DNA of 7,096 bases from Pleurocapsa sp. MO_226.B13 (GTDB taxonomy: Bacteria > Cyanobacteriota > Cyanobacteriia > Cyanobacteriales > Xenococcaceae). Under the pieces are notes generated by a model. That model saw nothing but the letters and a program-made list of their open reading frames with translations, had not been told where the DNA came from and made no database searches. The translations under genes and the position numbers were made by a program. Within the stretch, counting starts at the first letter, position 1, and each line of letters opens with the position of its first letter. Shown one piece after another: positions 1 to 5,775 of the stretch. Location of the stretch: contig JASJEI010000419.1 in NCBI GenBank assembly GCA_030064795.1, forward strand, positions 1-7,096, written 5' to 3'.

Positions 1-437
1 ACACTGCGCATAGAAGTAGCAAGATTATTTTTATCTCCTAATGCATCCATGCGATTCCACAGGGCATTACTATGACTTTTACCGTAGGGATCGAGCAGTA
101 GTTTATTTTTGTTAAAGCGGTGTCCAGCTCCATGTAAATCTTGAGGACCATCTATCCGGTAAGCATAGGCATTGCCATGCTTTATTCCTTTAACGTAAAC
201 ATGCCAGATGAAAAAGGTTTTGTTAATTTTGGGGTTTAACTCAATAATTTGTATGGGTTCTAAATCGTCATGCTTTTCAAATAACAAAAGTTCGACAGAA
301 GTAGCACTCTCAGAAAAAATTGCAAAGTTTACACCTTCTTTGTCTGGTGTGGCTCCTAATGGATGTGTACGACCTGATTCTACTTGATAAACATTGGAAA
401 CTGATGTAGTCTGATTTGTAGATATTGTTGTAGTCAT
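1..437 (-). CDS. glgX: Glycogen debranching enzyme, GlgX/isoamylase type (N-terminal part, cut by window edge)
   Basis: Reading the minus strand from the ATG at 437-435 gives 145 complete codons with no stop before the window edge. The protein starts MTTTISTNQT and then shows the typical start of bacterial debranching enzymes: GRTHPLGATPDKEGVNFAIF at about residues 22-41, VELLLF near 48-53, YAYRIDGPQDLHGAGHRFN at about 91-109 and LLLDPYGK at 113-120. This corresponds to the N-terminal CBM48-like domain that precedes the GH13 alpha-amylase barrel; the barrel itself lies outside the window. The family hydrolyses alpha-1,6 branches of glycogen in the cytoplasm. An AAAAGGA Shine-Dalgarno sequence sits just upstream. 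It is divergent from the plasmid-type genes and functionally unrelated to them, so it is either flanking chromosome or cargo. The family call is from recognised sequence similarity and is strong. Confidence 0.9.
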   Translation of the reverse strand, partial: MTTTISTNQTTSVSNVYQVESGRTHPLGATPDKEGVNFAIFSESATSVELLLFEKHDDLEPIQIIELNPKINKTFFIWHVYVKGIKHGNAYAYRIDGPQDLHGAGHRFNKNKLLLDPYGKSHSNALWNRMDALGDKNNLATSMRS

Positions 438-441
438 TGAA

Positions 442-448
442 TCCTTTT
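442..448 (-). promoter_or_regulatory. Shine-Dalgarno site of the glgX-like gene
   Basis: On the minus strand AAAAGGA ends 4 bases before the ATG (AAAAGGA-TTCA-ATG). It supports 437 as the start. It is the clearest ribosome binding site in the window; the plus-strand genes show none comparable. Confidence 0.6.
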
Positions 449-630
449 ACTATGTAGCTATTTTTTTACCCGTCTTGTAGAAAGTTTTTGTTTCTTGAGT
501 TTTATAACCAAATTTTATTAAGTCAGAAATCAAGGAAAACATTGGAAATTTTTAATGGTTTAATCCCATAAAATATTCAATACTAAGCATTTGAACATAA
601 ATAACATTGTTGACAACTATGGCAAGCTAT

Positions 631-698
631 ATTGTTAATATTATGTAAAGCCTGACAATGACAACAAGGGTTAATCTTTTTGACATTGTTAATATTAT
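631..698. repeat. Pair of 14-base direct repeats, ATTGTTAATATTAT
   Basis: ATTGTTAATATTAT occurs exactly at 631-644 and 685-698. Each lies near a TTGACA hexamer (610-615 and 680-685). Related words nearby include TGACAATGACAACA (653-666) and GTTGTCAATGATGTTGTT (723-740), which is partly its reverse complement. This could be an operator or promoter cluster for the divergent genes, but the DNA is AT-rich, so short repeats are less surprising here. Confidence 0.45.
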
Positions 699-999
699 TT
701 TTAAAGTGAGTGGTTCACGCTGGTTGTCAATGATGTTGTTAGTAAAAATCTCTTGGGCACAAAAGTTTGGGGGTTGCCATAGAAAACCGCTGTTGGTTTG
801 TGTATAAGTTGAAATTTTTCTCACGAGGTTTCAATACTTCTAGCCCTCTTTGAAGCACCCTATGAATGAAAATTATTTGCTTATAAAGTGAAAATTTCCT
901 ACCTTCAATGCACATAAAATGAAATTTGACGACATTTGGAAAAATTTATACGCTGCATGATATGGTTTAGGTTACGCAAATGCATATTATCTTAACCAA

Positions 1000-2007
1000 G
1001 TGAGAGTGAGTAAAAATACCTCTATTGCTAAAATTCAAACAGTTTCATCTCCTCTGCTTTTAGCAAGCCAAAACCCGGACGTACTGGCATCTTTGTTGGC
1101 TGACAAGCGATCGCCTAATACTCGCAACGCCTACGCTAAGGACTTAAGAGACTTTTTTCGCTTTGCCGCAGGTGTTGACGAACCCACCCCAGAATTAGTC
1201 ACTCAATTTTTACAGTTAGAGCGTAGTAACGGAGTCGCTTTGGTACTGAGATACAAGGCTCATCTGTTGAACGAGCGTGGTTTAAAAGAGGCTACCGTTA
1301 ACCGCAGACTAGCAGCCATTAAAGCTTTGGTCAACTTTGCTCGCAAATTAGGTAAGTGCGACTATACCTTGGAAGATGTTAAAGGAGAAAAAGTGGTTCC
1401 CTATCGCGATACCACTGGGATTAGTCATCTATCCTATCGCCTTATGTTGGAGGTGCCAAAACGAAATAAATTAAAAGGAAAGCGAGATTACGCCATCCTC
1501 AGATTGTTGTGGGACAATGCCCTGCGCCGTAGCGAAATATCCCTAGCTGATATTAAAGATTTAGATCGAGATAGACGAGTATTGCAAATTTTGGGTAAGG
1601 GAAAAGGTTCTCAAAAAACTGCCGTTACATTATCGCAACCAACAGTTGAGGCGGTTTTAGATTGGTTACAAGCCAGGAAGGAAGAGGATATTAAGCAGCC
1701 TCTATTCATTGCCCTCGATCGCGCAAGTTACGGACATCGCTTAACGGGGACGGCAATTTACAAACTAGTAGAAAAGATAGCAACTGAAGCTGGAATTACT
1801 AAAAAGCTATCACCCCATCGCATTCGACATTCAGGTATCACAGCTGCTTTAGAAGCAACGGGGGGAGATGTACGGAAGGTACAAAAGCTCTCCCGTCACG
1901 TCAACCTCAACACTTTAATGATTTACGATGACAATCGCCAAGACTTACAGGGAGAGATTTCTGATTTACTAGCAGATTTAGTGCGATCCAAAAATAATAA
2001 AAATTAA
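1000..2007 (+). CDS. Tyrosine recombinase / site-specific integrase (XerC/D-like)
   Basis: The 335-residue protein has the full phage-integrase layout. An N-terminal SAM-like core-binding domain (about 35-120) contains SPNTRNAYAKDLRDFFRF and AATVNRRLAAIK-like helices. The catalytic domain (about 145-330) has ALRRSEI with the first arginine (R176), a GKGKG turn with the candidate beta-hairpin lysine (K200), HRIRH (H273 and R276), and LSRHVNLNTLMIYDD (H300 and nucleophile Y309). Such enzymes cut and rejoin DNA through a phosphotyrosine intermediate; plasmid copies resolve multimers or integrate and excise elements. The start is GTG at 1000, because the frame is closed by TGA at 958-960 and no ATG lies between; GTG at 1006 is an alternative. 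No clear Shine-Dalgarno is seen. It lies 141 bases before parA in the same direction. Its target site is not evident. Confidence 0.92.
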   Translation: MRVSKNTSIAKIQTVSSPLLLASQNPDVLASLLADKRSPNTRNAYAKDLRDFFRFAAGVDEPTPELVTQFLQLERSNGVALVLRYKAHLLNERGLKEATVNRRLAAIKALVNFARKLGKCDYTLEDVKGEKVVPYRDTTGISHLSYRLMLEVPKRNKLKGKRDYAILRLLWDNALRRSEISLADIKDLDRDRRVLQILGKGKGSQKTAVTLSQPTVEAVLDWLQARKEEDIKQPLFIALDRASYGHRLTGTAIYKLVEKIATEAGITKKLSPHRIRHSGITAALEATGGDVRKVQKLSRHVNLNTLMIYDDNRQDLQGEISDLLADLVRSKNNKN

Positions 2008-2079
2008 CTCCCAGTCTTCGTCGAAATATGACCAAATTGTTGTTGGCTGCTGTTTTAAGAACCAAACTGCCAAAAATAA

Positions 2080-2108
2080 TTGAAAATCTTGTGCTAATCT
2101 AGCAGAAT
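2080..2108 (+). promoter_or_regulatory. Candidate parA promoter
   Basis: TTGAAA (2080-2085) and CAGAAT (2103-2108) are separated by 17 bases and would start transcription near 2115. The partition repeat at 2118-2142 would then lie across the early transcribed region, as expected for an operator through which the small DNA-binding protein represses its own operon. The -10 match is only 4 of 6, so this is tentative. Confidence 0.35.
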
Positions 2109-2117
2109 AAAATCTTG

Positions 2118-2142
2118 TTTCTACTTTACTTGAATCTAGTTT
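2118..2142 (-). repeat. Partition repeat upstream of parA (candidate centromere/operator)
   Basis: Read on the minus strand, these 25 bases match plus-strand bases 3038-3062 inside the downstream parB-like gene with a single mismatch (24 of 25). The shared core is CAAGTAAAGTAGAAA preceded by AAACTAGA(T/A)T. The repeat ends 6 bases before the parA ATG. In type Ib partition systems the centromere and operator usually lie just upstream of parA, so both position and repetition fit. The binding function is inferred. Confidence 0.7.
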
Positions 2143-2148
2143 TCTTGA

Positions 2149-2964
2149 ATGCCAGAATCTACTAAACCAGCTTCAGTAATAACTATTTCCTGCCTTTCAG
2201 GAGGTTCGGGGAAAACTACTACCAGTCTTAATCTCGCTACAATGCTTTCATCAAAAGGCAAAACTTTAGCTGTAGATTTCGATCCTCAAGGCAACCTCTC
2301 TCAATGGTTGGGATGGACCGATCTATCAGAAGATGCCACCATAGCAGAAACTTTAATGCTACGGAGCGATCGCCTTGATATCAAAGAAATTATTAAACCC
2401 CCAAAAAACGAAGATAGGAAAGGAAAGTTAGAACTTGCTCCTGCTGACTACAGCCTATCTGGTGCGGGAGATATAATTGCCCCCCAACCTGGGCGCGAAC
2501 GCTTTCTCAAACGTGCTTTAAAACCCGTCCTTAGTCTCTATGACTTTATTGTTATTGATTCCCCTCCTGCTAAGGGAATTCTGACTTACAATGCGCTCCT
2601 GGCAGCTGATTATCTAGTTATACCTACCGAATGCACTAATAAAGGAGTAATGGGAGCGGTCAATACCGTTACTCTCCTCAAGGAACTATCGGATATAGAT
2701 TTTATCGTTCCCACAATTATGGGGATTATACCCACCCGCGATCAATGGTCGGGAGCAAATCAAACCAGGATGTCTAAAGCTGCTCTTACTGCCTTATCCT
2801 CTGCACTTTCTGAGATTCATATCTTTAGTTCAGTCCGCCAAAGCACAATTGTACAGCAGACCAATTATGCAGGTTGGTCGTTAGCCGAAGCTGGAGAAAA
2901 ATCTCTAGCGACTGCTTATACAGAAGTTGTTAGTACTATTTTAAAAGCAAGAACCAATGTCTAA
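2149..2964 (+). CDS. parA: ParA-family partition ATPase (short, type Ib-like)
   Basis: The 271-residue protein is a P-loop ATPase of the ParA/MinD superfamily. It has the Walker A region SGGSGKTTT (17-25), the A' motif VDFDPQGN (42-49), and the Walker B segment YDFIVIDSPP (131-140) with D137; GVMGAVNTV (166-174) matches the usual later helix. There is no N-terminal HTH, so it resembles the short type Ib plasmid ParAs that work with small DNA-binding partners. Such proteins use ATP-dependent binding to the nucleoid to move plasmid copies apart. The usual signature lysine of K-G-G-x-G-K-T is replaced by S17, while the P-loop lysine K22 is present. The first codons (MPESTKPAS) are built from the partition repeat. 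The stop overlaps the start of the next gene by 8 bases, suggesting translational coupling. No strong Shine-Dalgarno is seen at the ATG. Confidence 0.93.
   Translation: MPESTKPASVITISCLSGGSGKTTTSLNLATMLSSKGKTLAVDFDPQGNLSQWLGWTDLSEDATIAETLMLRSDRLDIKEIIKPPKNEDRKGKLELAPADYSLSGAGDIIAPQPGRERFLKRALKPVLSLYDFIVIDSPPAKGILTYNALLAADYLVIPTECTNKGVMGAVNTVTLLKELSDIDFIVPTIMGIIPTRDQWSGANQTRMSKAALTALSSALSEIHIFSSVRQSTIVQQTNYAGWSLAEAGEKSLATAYTEVVSTILKARTNV
2152..2170 (+). repeat. Partition repeat copy overlapping the parA start
   Basis: CCAGAATCTACTAAACCAG agrees with 3128-3146 in the parB-like gene at 17 of 19 bases. In both places it is read in the same frame (PESTK in ParA, PESSK in the ParB-like protein). 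It follows the 2118-2142 copy and extends the repeat cluster into the coding sequence of parA. Confidence 0.6.
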
Positions 2965-3403
2965 AAAGAAACTCCCAACTGGTCCTATCCGAATCGATCT
3001 TCCTAGGGCTAATACAGATAAAAAACCAGATTCTGCTAAACTAGAATCAAGTAAAGTAGAAAATAGTTTACTTGATTCTGCTACGCCAGAAAACCAGATT
3101 CTTGATTCTACGCATCAAGAGCAAAAACCAGAATCTAGTAAACTAGAATCTGGTTTAATAGAATACAAGAAGGTGGCAATGCGTCTTTCGGTTGAAGCAG
3201 CATCAACCTTACGTCAGCTTCGTGCAGAAACGGGAATTCCCTATGAAATTTTGGTAGATGTAGCAATCCGCAATTGGGACAATTTACCGCAGCGTACCAA
3301 AAGTGCTTATCTAAAACAGGCTCGTGAAGTAAGAACTATGAGACTGATGGCTGGTCAAGAGAAAACGATTAAAACGATGAAGAAAAAATATTTAGATCGA
3401 TAG
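2957..3403 (+). CDS. Small ParB-like centromere-binding protein, ribbon-helix-helix-like C-terminus
   Basis: The 148-residue protein overlaps parA by 8 bases (ATG at 2957 inside the last parA codons), the usual place for the partner of a short ParA. Residues 1-22 are basic and proline-containing. Residues 23-66 are low-complexity, polar and acidic, with repeated ESSK, LLDS, ILDS and KLES words. From about 68, KKVAMRLSVEAASTLRQLRAETGIPYEILVDVAI looks like a beta strand followed by two helices, the ribbon-helix-helix arrangement used by ParG- and Omega-type partition proteins; I quote it here only in parts: KKVAMRLSVEAAS, TLRQLRAETGIP, YEILVDVAI. The end is strongly basic (KTMKKKYLDR). The likely role is to bind the centromere repeats as a dimer, stimulate ParA and repress the operon. 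The fold is judged by eye. The repeat segment of the protein is dictated by DNA repeats in its own gene. No Shine-Dalgarno is evident. Confidence 0.75.
   Translation: MSKKKLPTGPIRIDLPRANTDKKPDSAKLESSKVENSLLDSATPENQILDSTHQEQKPESSKLESGLIEYKKVAMRLSVEAASTLRQLRAETGIPYEILVDVAIRNWDNLPQRTKSAYLKQAREVRTMRLMAGQEKTIKTMKKKYLDR
3043..3079. repeat. Perfect 13-base inverted repeat in the parB-like gene
   Basis: AGAATCAAGTAAA (3043-3055) and its exact reverse complement TTTACTTGATTCT (3067-3079) flank an 11-base spacer. The arm centres are 24 bases apart, a little over two helical turns, which would suit two dimers bound on one face of the helix. Confidence 0.85.
3125..3156. repeat. 32-bp near-palindrome in the parB-like gene
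   Basis: Pairing outward from the centre at 3140/3141, 14 of 16 base pairs are complementary; only the central pair and 3133/3148 fail. The arms begin AAACCAGA and end TCTGGTTT, with ATCTAGT facing ACTAGA inside. Such symmetry is far more than codon choice needs and suggests a strong protein binding site. Confidence 0.85.
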
Positions 3404-3499
3404 ATTTGTGCCTAATAGTTAACTGAAAACAGAAATAATTATTGAATATTCTCTAGTGTTTTAATTAACAAATTAAATTATTGAAAAGTGGAATTGTTT

Positions 3500-3546
3500 A
3501 GATAAGCTTTACCTTTCAATTTTTTCCGAGTTTAAAAGATAAGCTT
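3500..3546. repeat. Direct repeat AGATAAGCTT upstream of the initiator gene
   Basis: AGATAAGCTT occurs at 3500-3509 and 3537-3546, 37 bases apart, in the gap before the initiator-like gene. It could be an operator for autoregulation, but the unit is short and AT-rich. Confidence 0.35.
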
Positions 3547-3572
3547 GAAGCGGAAATTCTCTTGATATTTTC

Positions 3573-3601
3573 CTGATATTACTTCAGATAAGAGAGATAA
3601 T
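3573..3601 (+). promoter_or_regulatory. Candidate promoter of the replication initiator gene
   Basis: CTGATA (3573-3578) and GATAAT (3596-3601) with a 17-base spacer match the sigma-70 pattern at 4 and 5 of 6 positions. Transcription would start near 3608, leaving a leader of about 27 bases that contains a HIP1 site (3613-3620). The gap before it (3404-3572) shows no gene and no clear terminator. Confidence 0.4.
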
Positions 3602-3634
3602 ATTGGCGAGGCGCGATCGCTTCAGATTGTTGAA

Positions 3635-5035
3635 ATGAAAAAAAAGAAATCAACTTCCATCCAATCTAAAAAAATTGCCGACTCTGTAGGTATGATGAAG
3701 GTAAGGAAGATTCAACTTCCTAGATCTCATGATGTAGAGCCACCTCTGTATCAAAATGAACACTTTACTCCTGCTGCTACCTCTGCCCCAATAGTGTCTA
3801 GTTTACGCGCCCAATTAAGAAAAGATTTATGGGATAAAGACCCATCAGGACTTGGCTATTTTCTGCATCAAGCCAAAGGTAAGTCCAGCAATATCATTGA
3901 ACATCATATTACCTGCCCTGGAGATATTTCTCTTCTGCCTTGGGATGAAGCCTTACAAATTATCGATAAATTTGGCACAAATACTGCTAAATTACACCTG
4001 ATCTTCGCTGCTCATACTATGCGACAAGAGCAGCCTTGGGTGAATCAATTTAATCTCAAAATTAGCGATTTAATTGAGGAAATTGGTTGGGACAGCAATA
4101 ATGCTTATCCTAAGTATGAAAAGATTAAAAATATCGCTAAACACGCCTTTGCATTAGATTGTCTAACGGTTCAAGCTACTTGGGTTGAAGGTAGACACCG
4201 AAAAGGTGGAGTAATGGCAAGTGTAGAAACTTCACGTATGTGGAATGTTCGAGTTCACTTAATCGGACAACAAAATCTGCAAGGTAAAGTCGAACAGCCA
4301 GAAGAAGGATTTATCACAGTTCATCCAGGGTTATGGACAAATAGTTTTCTGAACAGGGCAGGATGCGAAGCCAAAAAAGCTCTATATCAATTTGGTTACT
4401 TAGCTCAAGATATTCTTAAAATCGATCCTTATCAAGATGATTTGGCGTTGCGATTGGGACTTCATTTAACAGTAGAAAGTCGATTTCATACTAGTGGTAC
4501 TTACAAAGTACAAACCCTACTTGAAACACTTTTACCAAAAACCATTATCAACGAAGCTTTAGAAAATAGCGATAAAGCTCGTAAACTTACTAATCGCTGG
4601 AATCACGCTTTAGAAGTTTTATCCGAGTTGAAAAAAGCATTTCAAATTGAATTTGACCCAGTTACTTATTCAGAAGAATTACGTCCTAATAGCAAAATAA
4701 GAAAACCACGAGGTTACTTCAAGCAATTACTTGCTGCAAAAATTACTATTCATCCTCCAGCCCCCATTCCAGAGTTATTGGCTACGAAAACTCAACTAAA
4801 ACAAGTTAACCAAAAAATCAGCCCCCCTCCAAAAAATGTAAAAGAGCTAACAGCGCAAACCATTACACTAACAGGAACTCAAATAAAAGATGCTCGAAAA
4901 GCAAAAGGCTGGAGTCAAAGGCAACTTGCTGGTTTTCTGGGAGTATCTCAAAACTTAGTTTCTTTAGTTGAACGAGATAAACGGTCAATCAATAAAAAGC
5001 TTAGAACTAAAATAAACAAGCTTTTAGAAATTTAA
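3635..5035 (+). CDS. Probable plasmid replication initiator with C-terminal XRE-type HTH
   Basis: The 466-residue protein has three visible parts. Residues 1-60 are basic and look disordered. Residues about 118-345 resemble the paired winged-helix layout of plasmid Rep proteins: LHLIFAAHTMRQ and FNLKISDLIEEIGWD (120-153) lead into a basic hairpin near EGRHRKGG (185-192), and a second unit follows from about 225 (FITVHPGLWTNSF, KKALYQFGYLAQDI). A proline-rich linker (about 373-400) leads to an XRE-like HTH at about 411-466 (IKDARKAKGWSQRQLAGFLG, SQNLVSLVERDKRSI). I recognise the HTH well; the Rep assignment rests on overall layout, its place after the partition genes and the iterons that begin 82 bases downstream. 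It would bind iterons and open the origin. It could instead be a large transcription regulator. The start at 3635 lacks an obvious Shine-Dalgarno. Confidence 0.68.
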   Translation: MKKKKSTSIQSKKIADSVGMMKVRKIQLPRSHDVEPPLYQNEHFTPAATSAPIVSSLRAQLRKDLWDKDPSGLGYFLHQAKGKSSNIIEHHITCPGDISLLPWDEALQIIDKFGTNTAKLHLIFAAHTMRQEQPWVNQFNLKISDLIEEIGWDSNNAYPKYEKIKNIAKHAFALDCLTVQATWVEGRHRKGGVMASVETSRMWNVRVHLIGQQNLQGKVEQPEEGFITVHPGLWTNSFLNRAGCEAKKALYQFGYLAQDILKIDPYQDDLALRLGLHLTVESRFHTSGTYKVQTLLETLLPKTIINEALENSDKARKLTNRWNHALEVLSELKKAFQIEFDPVTYSEELRPNSKIRKPRGYFKQLLAAKITIHPPAPIPELLATKTQLKQVNQKISPPPKNVKELTAQTITLTGTQIKDARKAKGWSQRQLAGFLGVSQNLVSLVERDKRSINKKLRTKINKLLEI

Positions 5036-5116
5036 AACAAGATTTTATTTTTAAAATACGGCAACAACAAGCTTAAATTCAAACTGTATATGAATTACAG
5101 CTTTCAAACAAGAGCA

Positions 5117-5158
5117 TCCGAGTACTGCCACCAACTTTCTAGAGTAGTGCCACCAAGT
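5117..5158 (+). repeat. Iteron pair A (two variant iterons)
   Basis: TCCGAGTACTGCCACCAACT (5117-5136) is followed by a variant at 5138-5158 containing GAGTAGTGCCACCAAG. Corresponding bases are 22 apart, about two helical turns. The first unit differs from the 5562-5626 iterons only by CC in place of TA. Same orientation as the second array. Confidence 0.75.
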
Positions 5159-5313
5159 TTTTATGTTTTGCTATCTAGTTTTTGAGCAAATTCTATATAT
5201 AGCAAGAGCTAAGAGTATTTTTTTTACTTAGCCATTAGTACTCGCTATTATCTAAGATTTATGTTTTAAAACAATTTTGGGTTCAAAATCGAATTCAAAG
5301 CATTGCTATATAA

Positions 5314-5557
5314 AGCTTAGAGCTTTAAAACAAACTTTCTAGAATGCTGCCACTTACTTCTCTTAGTACTTTTCTGTACTAAATATTGTCTTACATCTTT
5401 TATAGGATAAGGGCTTGAAGTATTTTTTAAATTGGTCTTTGGCGATTTTTCTCATGAGGAACTTGTGTTTTAGAAAAGAAATTTTTGTTTTAAAAAAAAA
5501 ACTTGAAAAAATAGACCTTAAAGCATTGATGTATATAGCTTAGAGCTTTAAAACAAA
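5314..5557 (+). repeat. 21-base perfect direct repeat pair flanking the middle of the origin region
   Basis: Bases 5314-5334 and 5537-5557 are identical over 21 positions (AGCTTAGAGCTTTAAAACAA plus A), 223 bases apart. AAAGCATTG also precedes both (5297-5305 and 5520-5528). Each copy is followed within a few bases by an iteron-like unit (5338 and 5562), so the two together look like a duplicated module. Confidence 0.8.
5338..5357 (+). repeat. Degenerate iteron
   Basis: The segment TCTAGAATGCTGCCACTTAC resembles the second unit of pair A (TCTAGAGTAGTGCCACCAAG), sharing TCTAGA and TGCCAC at the same spacing. It follows the first copy of the 21-base direct repeat. It is diverged and may be a weak or dead site. 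Confidence 0.45.
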
Positions 5558-5561
5558 AGCC

Positions 5562-5626
5562 TCCGAGTACTGCCATAAACTCATCCGAGTACTGCCATAA
5601 ACTGCCTCCGAGTACTGCCATAAACT
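5562..5626 (+). repeat. Iteron array B: three identical 20-base iterons
   Basis: TCCGAGTACTGCCATAAACT occurs exactly at 5562-5581, 5584-5603 and 5607-5626, with repeat periods of 22 and 23 bases and the same orientation. Regularly spaced identical units of about 22 bases beside an initiator gene are the mark of iteron-controlled plasmid origins. They would bind the initiator and also limit copy number; that role is inferred. The AGTACT core recurs alone at 5237 and 5365. Confidence 0.88.
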
Positions 5627-5677
5627 CATTTTTACGATCCATATATAGCAATAGTTTCAGCGTTTTAAAACAAGCCT

Positions 5678-5708
5678 GATCAATATAGATATTTAGATCA
5701 ATATAGAT
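5678..5708 (+). repeat. Tandem 13-base direct repeats GATCAATATAGAT
   Basis: GATCAATATAGAT occurs exactly at 5678-5690 and 5696-5708 with a 5-base spacer (period 18). It lies between iteron array B and the primase-polymerase start, so it could be an operator for that gene or a further origin element. It is unrelated in sequence to the iterons. Confidence 0.7.
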
Positions 5709-5775
5709 CCAAATCAAAACACGAATTTTCAATCTCTGGCATGATGCGATCGTTACTGAATCTCCGTAATGCTAG

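Larger units (their letters stand above)
438..999. other. AT-rich intergenic region between the glgX-like gene and the recombinase
   Basis: This 562-base gap holds the leader of the divergent glgX-like gene and whatever drives the recombinase. I see no convincing gene, tRNA or strong terminator. A 65-codon open frame on the minus strand (824-627) has no recognisable family features and is probably chance. The visible structure is a cluster of TTGACA/TTGTCA-like words and a 14-base direct repeat between about 605 and 740, described separately. No integration site could be identified. Confidence 0.6.
3026..3156. repeat. Cluster of partition repeats inside the parB-like coding sequence (candidate centromere)
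   Basis: GATTCT/AGAATC units crowd this 131-base stretch: GATTCT at 3029, 3074, 3097 and 3104, and AGAATC at 3043, 3130 and 3145. TAAACTAGAATC occurs exactly at 3037-3048 and 3139-3150. Several units are arranged as inverted pairs, listed separately. The same sequence family occurs before and at the parA start (2118-2170) and I saw no similar cluster elsewhere in the window. The stretch encodes residues 24-66 of the parB-like protein. A centromere role is inferred from repetition, symmetry and location in a partition operon. Confidence 0.7.
5036..5775. other. Repeat-rich, AT-rich noncoding region: candidate origin of replication
   Basis: This 740-base gap lies between the initiator-like gene and the primase-polymerase. 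It contains iterons (5117-5158, a weak copy at 5338-5357, and 5562-5626), a 21-base direct repeat, five TTTAAAACAA words (5031, 5265, 5324, 5547, 5664), ATATATAGCAA at 5195-5205 and 5641-5651, tandem 13-base repeats at 5678-5708, and an A-tract at 5491-5500. AT-rich stretches next to iterons suit strand opening. I see no convincing gene; an 80-codon minus-strand frame (5732-5490) is low-complexity and its EFMAVLGG repeats merely translate the iterons. No clear DnaA box was identified. Confidence 0.7.

Noticed and set aside
627..824. 65-codon open frame on the minus strand
   Set aside because: No recognisable domain, no good ribosome binding site, and it runs through the AT-rich repeat cluster; likely chance.
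828..860. GTTTCAATACTTC followed by CTTTGAAG, resembling the edge of a cyanobacterial CRISPR repeat
   Set aside because: Only one copy is present and no regularly spaced repeat-spacer pattern follows.
5208..5232. GCTAAG...CTTAGC hairpin followed by T-rich DNA as a terminator of the initiator gene
   Set aside because: The stem is only six bases, the T run is in the loop and not after the stem, and it lies over 170 bases past the stop.
5490..5732. 80-codon open frame on the minus strand with EFMAVLGG repeats
   Set aside because: The peptide repeats are simply the translated iterons, and the rest is low-complexity from A/T tracts.
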